DNA from: Pseudomonadota bacterium
Lineage (GTDB): Bacteria > Pseudomonadota > Alphaproteobacteria > Rhizobiales > Rhizobiaceae
NCBI GenBank assembly: GCA_023435335.1
Contig: JAEYRU010000045.1
Coordinates: 1-10,429, forward strand
Direction of reading: 5' to 3'
DNA length: 10,429 nucleotides
Shown here: one piece after another, positions 1 through 5,656 of the stretch
Layout of the letters: each line of letters begins with the position of its first letter
Position numbering within the stretch: position 1 is the first letter of the stretch
Translations under genes and position numbers: made by a program
The notes under the pieces: generated by a model
The model's database searches: none
What the model was told of the DNA's origin: nothing
What the model saw: only the letters and a program-made list of their open reading frames with translations

Positions 1-63
1 GTCGCGCGCCGCCGCCGGTTGGCCGGCAGGGCGCGGGCGACCGTCGCGGGGTTTGTCGCGCAT
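1..63 (-). CDS. Possible 5' end of a leftward gene, cut by the window edge
   Basis: An ATG at 63-61 on the minus strand opens a frame that stays open to the window edge and gives 21 residues beginning MRDKPRDGRPRPAGQ. Basic, proline-rich, low-complexity N-termini like this occur on rhizobial SpoU/TrmH-type rRNA methyltransferases, but that link is a loose impression only. The upstream ribosome-binding site is poor: a GGAG lies about 15 bases before the ATG. If real, the gene is divergent from the small exported protein starting at 200. It could equally be chance open frame in GC-rich DNA. The sequence left of base 1 would settle it. Confidence 0.3.
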   Translation of the reverse strand, partial: MRDKPRDGRPRPAGQPAAARD

Positions 64-147
64 TGGCTTCAAGGATTGCACTCCGGCGGTTCGCGGGCGT
101 TTTGGCATACCCTGAACCGGCGGGCAACAAAGCGGTCGCACGGCTGG

Positions 148-176
148 TTGAACCGGGATCGCTAAGATCGGATAGT
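148..176 (+). promoter_or_regulatory. Candidate sigma-70-type promoter for the Tai4-like gene
   Basis: TTGAAC (148-153) is separated by 17 bases from GATAGT (171-176). Each box matches four of six consensus positions and the spacing is ideal. Transcription would start near 183, leaving a leader of under 20 nt before the ATG at 200, with CAGGAAA (188-194) as ribosome-binding site. This is inferred from sequence match only. Confidence 0.4.
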
Positions 177-199
177 CGGCGCCGCAACAGGAAAATGCC

Positions 200-562
200 A
201 TGATACGGCTTGCCTTCGCATTGGCACTGTCCGCCCTTTCCCCGGTGCATGCCGGCGCCGAGCCGTCAGCGCCGCCCGATGAACAGGCCGCGCTGCTCAA
301 GGGCTTTGCCCTTGCGCGATGCCTGGGCAGGGCGCTCCCTGCCATAAAGGCGGAAGCCGACGCGGCCGCCGGCGGCTATGTGGAGCGGGGCGCGGTGGAA
401 TTCGGGGCCTATGAGGAAATCGACGAAGCGGCGGCGGCGTTCACCGCGCGGATCTACGAATCGAGGACCGGGACCGATCTTTCGATCATGAAGTGTTACG
501 ACTTCCTGGCCAGCCACGAGCTTGCGGAGATCGTCGCCCGGCATGCGCCCGCCGAACGCTAG
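200..562 (+). CDS. Small exported protein, Tai4-like (T6SS amidase immunity family)
   Basis: This 120-residue protein has a short hydrophobic N-terminus (residues 1-20) ending in AGA before Glu21, consistent with a Sec signal peptide and periplasmic location. The mature part resembles, from memory, the Tai4 immunity family: FALARC around Cys41, AAAGGYVERG at 56-64, AYEEID at 70-75, and a C-terminal GTDLSIMKCYDF followed by S-x-EL. Cys41 and Cys99 could form a disulfide. Tai4 proteins bind and inhibit Tae4 peptidoglycan amidases delivered by type VI secretion. No amidase or T6SS gene is in this window, so it would be an orphan immunity gene or a related periplasmic protein with another role. 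The start at 200 has CAGGAAA upstream. The stop overlaps that of the convergent gene by four bases. Existence as a gene is likely; the family call is from motif memory. Confidence 0.65.
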   Translation: MIRLAFALALSALSPVHAGAEPSAPPDEQAALLKGFALARCLGRALPAIKAEADAAAGGYVERGAVEFGAYEEIDEAAAAFTARIYESRTGTDLSIMKCYDFLASHELAEIVARHAPAER

Positions 563-1530
563 CGCGAGGCGCCGGCGACCGCTCGAAAGACGGAGGTGGC
601 CGCCGCCAGGTCCTCCATTGCGGCCCCCACCGACTTGAACAGCGTGATCTCGTCGGCCGAACCGCGCCCCTTAACCGTTCCGCGCGTCAGGTCGAACAGG
701 TCGCCGCGGATGCCCTCGGGTTTCAACGCACCCTCAGCGATTGCCTGCACGATGTCGCCGGCCTCCTTCAGCGCGCCCGTGCGGGTGTCTACATAGACCG
801 AGGAAGCGGCGATCGCTCGTTCGTCGCTCTCGCGCATGGCCGGCGAGAAGGCGCCGACCAGATCGACATGCGTGCCGCGCCGCAAGCTGGCGCCCCTGAC
901 AAGCGGCACGGTGGAGATCGTGGCAGCCGAGACGATATCGGCTTCCGAGACAGCTCGGTCGAGATCGTCCACCGCGGCCGCGTCGAGGCCGTCGTCGCGC
1001 AGCGCTGCTGCCACCTTTTGGGCATTCTCGGGCGTCCGGTTCCAGATGCGGATTTCCTTGATCGGCCGCACCGTCGCATGTGCCTTTGCGAGGAACGGCG
1101 CCAGCGCGCCCGCGCCGATGATGGCGAGTCGGCTGCTGTCCTCGCGCGAAAGGTAGGTCGAGGCGAGCGCCGAGGCGCAGGCCGTTCGCCACAGTGTCAA
1201 GCGCTGGCCGTCGATCAGCGCCAGCGGTTCGCTGGTGCGCCCGTCCATGAGCAGGTAAACGCCCATGACCGCCGGCTTGCCCACCCGGTTGTTGTCCGGC
1301 GTGACCGTGACGATCTTGACGCCGATGTAGCCGCCGTCCGTGGCGCCGGCGGCGAAATCGGTCCACGCCGGCATCAAAAGCAGGGTGGTGGCGGAGCCGT
1401 CGGGCCGCTCGACCGTGTGGTGGTGCCTGACCGGCTGCACCGCGCCCGCGCGGAAAGCCTCGCGCAGGGTCTCCACCAGCCCGCCGAAGTCCAGGACGCG
1501 GTCGACGTCAGCGGCAGAGATGTGGAGCAT
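559..1530 (-). CDS. Ornithine cyclodeaminase/mu-crystallin-family NAD(P)-dependent enzyme, probably a cyclic imine (ketimine) reductase
   Basis: This 323-residue protein has the full length and layout of the OCD/mu-crystallin family. Substrate-pocket residues include Lys72 in GVKIVTV and Arg115 in WRTACASALAS. The Rossmann dinucleotide loop is IIGAGALA (137-144), and the C-terminal helix DEITLFKSVGAAMEDLA lies at 293-309. Family members include true ornithine cyclodeaminase, alanine dehydrogenase of the archaeal type, and delta-1-pyrroline-2-carboxylate reductases of hydroxyproline/proline catabolism. The segment that carries the catalytic Asp of true cyclodeaminases (typically VGxDxPGK) reads VGAFSPAMRESD here (225-236), with Phe at that position. 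I therefore infer a reductase of a cyclic imino acid rather than a deaminase; the substrate is unknown. It lies 24 bases downstream of lapA on the same strand and is probably cotranscribed with ihfB-lapA. The start has CGGAAA upstream. Confidence 0.85.
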   Translation of the reverse strand: MLHISAADVDRVLDFGGLVETLREAFRAGAVQPVRHHHTVERPDGSATTLLLMPAWTDFAAGATDGGYIGVKIVTVTPDNNRVGKPAVMGVYLLMDGRTSEPLALIDGQRLTLWRTACASALASTYLSREDSSRLAIIGAGALAPFLAKAHATVRPIKEIRIWNRTPENAQKVAAALRDDGLDAAAVDDLDRAVSEADIVSAATISTVPLVRGASLRRGTHVDLVGAFSPAMRESDERAIAASSVYVDTRTGALKEAGDIVQAIAEGALKPEGIRGDLFDLTRGTVKGRGSADEITLFKSVGAAMEDLAAATSVFRAVAGASR

Positions 1531-1554
1531 GAGTTTCCGATGACGTTGGCTGAA

Positions 1555-1875
1555 TCAGGCGGCAGGCTTTGGCAGGGAAGGCTGGGCGGTCGTGCGCATT
1601 GCCTGGTCACGCAGCGCGCGCACCTCGTTGGCCCGCTCGCGCGCTTCCCTGCGATAGCGCCCCTGGCGCAGCCATGTGGCGACGCTGCCCACGATCAGGC
1701 CTAGCCCAAGTGCCGCGAACAGATAGACGAACAGGGGCCAGTTGACCGTAAGTCCCGTTGAGCCGGGATTAAATGGATCGAGCGTGAAGGGCACTGCGCC
1801 GCGATTGGCGACCGCCAGCGCAATCAGCACAATCGCGATCGGAATGAACACGGCGATGGTCAGGAACCTGTTCAT
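1555..1875 (-). CDS. lapA: LapA-domain (DUF1049) inner-membrane protein
   Basis: This 106-residue protein has two predicted membrane helices (about residues 4-23 and 46-68). They flank a short loop with the family-typical AN-R--VPFTLDPF pattern (residues 23-35). A charged, helical cytoplasmic tail (70-93, rich in Arg/Glu) has coiled-coil character, followed by a Pro/Ala-rich end. In E. coli, LapA-domain protein acts with LapB/YciM in controlling LPS synthesis through FtsH/LpxC. Whether the alphaproteobacterial paralogue does so is unproven. It sits 45 bases downstream of ihfB, a pairing I recall from other rhizobia. The ribosome-binding site is weak (GCGGCTTAA before the ATG), so it may depend on translation from upstream. 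The domain call is good; the symbol is by family only. Confidence 0.8.
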   Translation of the reverse strand: MNRFLTIAVFIPIAIVLIALAVANRGAVPFTLDPFNPGSTGLTVNWPLFVYLFAALGLGLIVGSVATWLRQGRYRREARERANEVRALRDQAMRTTAQPSLPKPAA

Positions 1876-1920
1876 TTAAGCCGCATGCCCGTCCGCGATC
1901 CCATGCCGGCGTTTCGGCCA

Positions 1921-2205
1921 TCACTTCGTTTCATTCAGGCGCTCGCGCAATTCCTTGCCGGTCTTGAAAAAGGGTATCCACTTTTCCTCGACATGAACGG
2001 ATTCGCCCGTGCGCGGGTTGCGCCCGACACGCTCGGGCCGGTTCTTGACCGAAAACGCTCCGAAGCCTCGCAATTCGACGCGATTGCCTTCAGCAAGCGC
2101 CGTCGTGATCTCCTCGAGCATGGCGTTCACGATATTCTCGACGTCGCGCAGAAACAGATGCGGATTGCGGTTCGCGATCGTCTGCACAAGCTCGGATTTG
2201 ATCAT
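1921..2205 (-). CDS. ihfB: Integration host factor subunit beta
   Basis: This 94-residue HU/IHF-family DNA-bending protein has the IHF-beta N-terminus MIKSELVQTIANRNPHL, the hydrophobic core VELRGFGAFSVK (43-54), and the beta-arm GRNPRTGE (61-68), whose proline intercalates into DNA to make the sharp bend. The C-terminal helix is FFKTGKELRERLN. With IhfA it forms the heterodimer used in sigma-54 promoter activation, recombination and nucleoid structure, which fits the rpoN gene nearby. An in-frame ATG exists 33 bases upstream (2238), but I choose 2205. GAGGGAAG sits just before it, the family begins at MIKSEL, and the upstream ATG overlaps a TATAAT -10 box and would lie outside the transcript from that promoter. 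Confidence 0.95.
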   Translation of the reverse strand: MIKSELVQTIANRNPHLFLRDVENIVNAMLEEITTALAEGNRVELRGFGAFSVKNRPERVGRNPRTGESVHVEEKWIPFFKTGKELRERLNETK

Positions 2206-2236
2206 TGCTGCTTCCCTCGTATAAGCGCCGATCATC

Positions 2237-2265
2237 ATTATAGGGATGATTTTCTTGAATTTTTG
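2237..2265 (-). promoter_or_regulatory. Candidate ihfB promoter in the sppA-ihfB gap
   Basis: On the minus strand a perfect TATAAT (2242-2237) lies in a locally AT-rich patch just after the sppA stop. The matching -35 position (2265-2260, 17-base spacer) reads only CAAAAA, so the promoter would be weak or activator-dependent. It would give a leader of about 25 nt before the ATG at 2205 and let ihfB be expressed apart from sppA. Confidence 0.4.
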
Positions 2266-2271
2266 GGTCGC

Positions 2272-3237
2272 CTAGCGTCCAAGGTCAGGTTGCCAGACAG
2301 ACACGAGACCGTCAAGGAAGATGCGGTCGGCGCCGACCTCGGAGAGCAGGGTCGAGCCATCGGCCGGAAGGCCCAGCCAGCCGGCAAGAGCGCGCATCGC
2401 CGTGGAGCCCAGAAGCCAGCTGCGCTCGCTGGGAGGTTTCCATTCGTTGATATCGAGGTTTGCCGCCACGCCTTTCTGCTCCAGCCATTGCTTCGCAACC
2501 TCCTCGCCCCCAAGCGCATCGACCAGCTTGCGGTCGAGCCCCTGGCGCCCGGTGAAGATCGAGCCGTCCGCCAGGGCGAGCGTCTCGGCTCGCGTCAGGC
2601 CGCGTCGGTTTTCGACAATGCCGACGAACCATTCGTAGCTGTCCATCACCAGCGCGCGGATCATCGCGCGCTCCTCCTCCGTCGTGGGGCTGAAGGGCGA
2701 CGGCTCGGCCTTGAGGGGCGACGATTTCACGCCCTCCAGCTTCACGCCGATCTTGTCCATCAGGCCGGTAATGTCGGGAAACTGGAACAGGACGCCGATA
2801 GAGCCGACGATCGAGGACTGGCGCGCCACGATATGGTCGGTCGCGGTCGCAATCATGTATCCCGCCGATGCGGCCAGGGTGCCGACCTGTGCCACTACAG
2901 GCTTGGCTTCGGCGAGGCGCCGCACCTCCTCGTAGATCGCTTCGCCGCCGGCAGTGGTGCCGCCCGGCGAATCTATCGTAAGAATGACGCCCTTGACGCT
3001 GGCCGTCTCGCGTACGCGCTTGAGCAGCCTGAGCAGCTTCTCATCCTCGGTTATCGTGCCTTCGATCTTCACCCGGGCGATGTGGTCGCTCCCGGTGGCG
3101 GCCAGGCCGTCGCCGTAGAGCCAGCTGGCACCCGCGGCGATCGCCACCACAGCCACAAGCAGTGCGGCGGCCCGCCAGAAGGTAAGCTTGCGTCGCAATC
3201 TGCGGCGATCGATGATTTCGTCGGCACGTGTGGGCAT
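2272..3237 (-). CDS. sppA: Signal peptide peptidase SppA, short (single-domain) form
   Basis: This 321-residue membrane-bound serine protease of family S49 cleaves leftover signal peptides in the membrane. A basic cytoplasmic N-terminus (RRRLRRK, 11-17) precedes one transmembrane segment (about 21-42), so the catalytic domain faces the periplasm. The ClpP-like core shows ILTIDSPGG (85-93). The nucleophile Ser124 is in LAASAGY and the general base Lys176 in KSSPLKAEP. The 52-residue Ser-Lys spacing equals that of Bacillus subtilis SppA (Ser147/Lys199). The length is half that of the 67-kDa E. coli enzyme, so the active form is expected to be an oligomer built from single domains. The start has GCGAGG upstream. 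It is the first gene of the leftward cluster and lies 66 bases before ihfB. Confidence 0.95.
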   Translation of the reverse strand: MPTRADEIIDRRRLRRKLTFWRAAALLVAVVAIAAGASWLYGDGLAATGSDHIARVKIEGTITEDEKLLRLLKRVRETASVKGVILTIDSPGGTTAGGEAIYEEVRRLAEAKPVVAQVGTLAASAGYMIATATDHIVARQSSIVGSIGVLFQFPDITGLMDKIGVKLEGVKSSPLKAEPSPFSPTTEEERAMIRALVMDSYEWFVGIVENRRGLTRAETLALADGSIFTGRQGLDRKLVDALGGEEVAKQWLEQKGVAANLDINEWKPPSERSWLLGSTAMRALAGWLGLPADGSTLLSEVGADRIFLDGLVSVWQPDLGR

Positions 3238-3472
3238 GTACGCCTCGCTCGGCAGATGTTGGCATTCGCTGCCACCGTCTAGACCAGTTGGGGCGTCAAT
3301 TGAAGAGGTCTCGCGGTGCGCCGCGGGTTTGCTTCCTCCGCAAAATCACCATATTGGGATGCGACCGACCCGGCCTGCCCTCGTTGCATCCGCAAAGGCT
3401 GAGGATCGCGCAGGCCGGCTGGGAGGTAATACCGTTGGACTTACGCGCGGGGCGATTGGCCACAGGCCGGAC
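3238..3472. other. Divergent intergenic region between sppA and lptC
   Basis: These 235 bases separate divergent starts. Codon third positions in all frames are less GC-rich than in the flanking genes, so I see no gene here. On the minus strand there is a TTGACG (3299-3294) but no convincing -10 at the right distance. On the plus strand TTGCTT (3329-3334) with TATTGG 17 bases downstream is only a weak match. Promoters for both sppA and the lpt operon are expected here but cannot be placed with confidence. Confidence 0.5.
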
Positions 3473-4153
3473 ATGACCGAAGCAGCATTGCAGCAGCAGA
3501 ACCGGCAGAGGATCCCCACCGAACTCGTGTTCGCACGCGAGCGTCGCCGTTCGCGCAACGTGCGCAGGCTCAAGGTTGCGCTGCCGGCGCTCGCAGTGCT
3601 GATGATCCTGGCCCTGGCAGGCAAGTCGCTGATCTCGTCCATGACCGGCGTCTCGATCGACCTCGCCGCTTCGACCATCGAGGATGGCAAGCTGATCATG
3701 GCCAATCCGCGCATGGCCGGCTACAGCGCTGACAATCGCGCCTACGAGATGAAAGCCGCCCGGGCTATCCAGGAGATCGCGGACGACGACATAGTCGATC
3801 TCGAGGAGATCGCGGCGAGAATCCCCGTGGGACTGAAGGAATACGCGACCGTCGAGACGGCGAGCGGTCGCCTCGTCAAGTCGGCCAACACGCTCACGAT
3901 CGACAGCCCGGCGCTGGTCAAGACGACCGATGGCATGCAGGCGAGGTTGAAATCGGCTGTGATCGACATCGGCCAGGGCTCACTGACGACTGACGAGGCC
4001 GTCGAGATCGATCTCAACGGATCGCTCGTCACTGCGGATTCCATGGCGGTGAGCGACGGCGGCCAGATGCTGGTATTCGAGAATCGGGTTAAGGTCGTGG
4101 TCGAGGCCAAGCGCATCAACACGGCTTCTGTCGGAGAGGGCAATGGAAAATAG
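3473..4153 (+). CDS. lptC: LPS export inner-membrane anchor LptC
   Basis: This 226-residue bitopic membrane protein recruits the LptB2FG transporter to the periplasmic LptA bridge. It has a charged cytoplasmic N-terminus rich in Arg/Gln (1-34), a single transmembrane helix (about 35-53), then a periplasmic beta-jellyroll of the LptC/DUF1239 family (about 60-215). The identity rests on this layout and on the downstream lptA and lptB. I choose the ATG at 3473, the first in-frame methionine that leaves a sensible hydrophilic N-terminus. Its ribosome-binding site is poor (ACAGGCC). The stop lies 11 bases inside lptA, suggesting translational coupling. Sequence similarity to E. coli LptC is low, as usual for alphaproteobacteria. 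Confidence 0.88.
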   Translation: MTEAALQQQNRQRIPTELVFARERRRSRNVRRLKVALPALAVLMILALAGKSLISSMTGVSIDLAASTIEDGKLIMANPRMAGYSADNRAYEMKAARAIQEIADDDIVDLEEIAARIPVGLKEYATVETASGRLVKSANTLTIDSPALVKTTDGMQARLKSAVIDIGQGSLTTDEAVEIDLNGSLVTADSMAVSDGGQMLVFENRVKVVVEAKRINTASVGEGNGK

Positions 4154-4706
4154 CAGGAAGGCGCCGGTCGCCGCCCTTGCGCTGGCGTTCTGGGTCGCGG
4201 CAGGCACCCTACCGGGAATGACGCAGGCGGTGAGCTCTTCTTCCGGGTTCCAGCTCGACGGCAAGGAGCCGATCGAGATCGAAAGCGATCGGCTGGAGGT
4301 ACGCGACCGCGAAAGCGTGGCGATCTTCTCGGGGAATGTCACCCTCGTCCAGGGCAAGCTGCTGCTGAAGACCGTCAAGATGACGGTCTATTATACCGGC
4401 GAAGGCAGTGCCGGAGGACCGACGACGTCCGGCACCGACATCGAGCGCATGGAGGCCGAGGGCAAGGTCTATCTGAAGCAGGGCGAGCAGGTGGCGACCG
4501 GCGACTACGGCACTTTCGACATAGCTTCGGGCGTGATGACGCTCACCGGCAAGGAGGTCGTGCTGACCGAGGGTGACAACATCGTCGTTGGATGCAAGCT
4601 CGTCGCGCATATGAATACCGGCAAGTCGCAGCTCGACGGCTGTGGGCAGGGCGGACAGTCGGGGCGGGTGAAGATGTTGCTGCAGCCCGGTTCCCAGAAC
4701 CGCTGA
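4143..4706 (+). CDS. lptA: LPS transport periplasmic bridge protein LptA
   Basis: This 187-residue protein has a signal peptide (1-29, cleavage predicted after GMTQA) and an OstA-type beta-jellyroll. The domain begins with PIEIESDRLEVRDRESVAIF (43-62) and continues with SGNVTLVQG, then IERMEAEGKVYLKQG (100-114) and a typical A-x-G-DYG--D repeat. LptA monomers stack head to tail to form the track that carries LPS from LptC to the outer-membrane LptDE complex. GGAGAGGG (4133-4140) precedes the ATG, inside the end of lptC. The two cysteines (151 and 167) fall in and after the last strands and could pair in the periplasm. The stop TGA shares bases with the lptB start (TGATG). Confidence 0.92.
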   Translation: MENSRKAPVAALALAFWVAAGTLPGMTQAVSSSSGFQLDGKEPIEIESDRLEVRDRESVAIFSGNVTLVQGKLLLKTVKMTVYYTGEGSAGGPTTSGTDIERMEAEGKVYLKQGEQVATGDYGTFDIASGVMTLTGKEVVLTEGDNIVVGCKLVAHMNTGKSQLDGCGQGGQSGRVKMLLQPGSQNR

Positions 4707-5509
4707 TGGGCATGCTCTCCTGGTTTTCGCGGTCGGGGGAAAGACAGCCGGCCGAACCCATGGCGCGGCCGGATCATGAGCGTTTCAAGGGCACGCTGAT
4801 CGCGCGCGGCCTGACCAAGAGCTACAAGAACCGGCAGGTCGTCTCGGGCGTCTCGCTCGGCGTACGCGCTGGCGAGGCCGTCGGCCTGCTGGGCCCCAAC
4901 GGGGCGGGAAAGACCACCTGTTTCTACATGGTGACCGGGCTCGTCCCGGTGGATAGCGGCACCATCGAGATCGATGGTTTCGACGTCACCTCGATGCCGA
5001 TGTACCGCAGGGCCCGGCTCGGCATCGGCTATCTGCCGCAGGAGGCTTCGATCTTCCGCGGATTGACCGTCGAAGGCAACATCCGCGCCGTGCTCGAGGC
5101 GGTCGAGAAGGACAAGGCCGAGCGCGAGCGCCAGCTCGACGAGCTCCTGGAAGAGTTTCACATCACGCATCTGCGCAGGACGGCCTCGATCGCGCTCTCC
5201 GGCGGCGAGCGGCGTCGGCTGGAGATCGCCAGAGCGCTGGCCAGCAAGCCGAACTTCATGTTGCTCGACGAGCCCTTTGCCGGCGTCGACCCGATCGCGG
5301 TCTCTGACATCCAGCAGTTGGTCCGCCACCTGACCAAGCGGGGTATCGGGGTGCTGATCACCGACCACAACGTGCGCGAGACGCTCGGCCTCATCGACCG
5401 CGCCTACATCATCCACACCGGCAAGGTACTCACGCACGGAACGCCCGACGAGATCGTGGGCAATGCGGATGTCCGCCGTTTCTATCTCGGCGAACAATTC
5501 ACGCTTTGA
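4706..5509 (+). CDS. lptB: LPS export ABC transporter ATP-binding protein LptB
   Basis: This 267-residue ABC ATPase powers LPS extraction from the inner membrane with LptF/LptG, which are not in this window. It has Walker A GPNGAGKT (63-70), Q-loop Gln112 in YLPQEASIFR, signature LSGGE (164-168), Walker B FMLLDEP with catalytic Glu189, and switch His221 in ITDHNVRET. The segment TTCFYMVTGLVPVDSGTI is characteristic of LptB. I place the start at 4706, where TGATG couples it to lptA. This gives an N-terminal extension of about 25 residues compared with E. coli LptB (241 aa). An internal ATG at 4712 or 4760 is possible; GGGGAAAG lies ahead of the latter, but rather far from it. Expected to be cytoplasmic, bound to the inner membrane. 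Confidence 0.95.
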   Translation: MGMLSWFSRSGERQPAEPMARPDHERFKGTLIARGLTKSYKNRQVVSGVSLGVRAGEAVGLLGPNGAGKTTCFYMVTGLVPVDSGTIEIDGFDVTSMPMYRRARLGIGYLPQEASIFRGLTVEGNIRAVLEAVEKDKAERERQLDELLEEFHITHLRRTASIALSGGERRRLEIARALASKPNFMLLDEPFAGVDPIAVSDIQQLVRHLTKRGIGVLITDHNVRETLGLIDRAYIIHTGKVLTHGTPDEIVGNADVRRFYLGEQFTL

Positions 5510-5532
5510 TAAGGCTCTGGGCGCGTTTCCCG

Positions 5533-5549
5533 GCGCGATAACGTCGCGC
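5533..5549 (+). terminator. Short GC hairpin after lptB, possible weak terminator or attenuator
   Basis: GCGCGA (5533-5538) and TCGCGC (5544-5549) form a perfect 6-bp stem with a 5-base loop, 24 bases after the lptB stop. No T-run follows, so intrinsic termination would be inefficient. It may only mark the end of the lpt message or do nothing. Confidence 0.3.
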
Positions 5550-5575
5550 TAAGCATTCCAGGGATACCTCTCCCC

Positions 5576-5604
5576 TTGACATGCAAAAGCCGGGCCAGTT
5601 TCAT
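5576..5604 (+). promoter_or_regulatory. Candidate rpoN promoter in the lptB-rpoN gap
   Basis: A perfect TTGACA (5576-5581) is followed after 17 bases by a weak -10, TTTCAT (5599-5604). Transcription would begin near 5611, giving a leader of about 45 nt before rpoN. The 147-base gap contrasts with the overlapping genes upstream, which supports separate transcription of rpoN. No sigma-54 (GG-N10-GC) site was seen here. Confidence 0.4.
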
Positions 5605-5656
5605 TCGGGCCGGTATGGGCTGCCCGTCGGCGGCATGAACAGGGTATGGTTTCGGT

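Noticed and set aside
2203..2238. Longer ihfB reading from the in-frame ATG at 2238 (105 residues)
   Set aside because: The extra residues are not part of the family, and a good ribosome-binding site precedes the ATG at 2205.
3228..3476. Plus-strand frame of 82 codons ending in ATGA overlap with lptC, suggesting a small coupled upstream gene or an rnd remnant
   Set aside because: Third positions are much less GC-rich than in the neighbours, with rare codons such as ATA and TTA. It starts inside sppA and resembles no protein I know.
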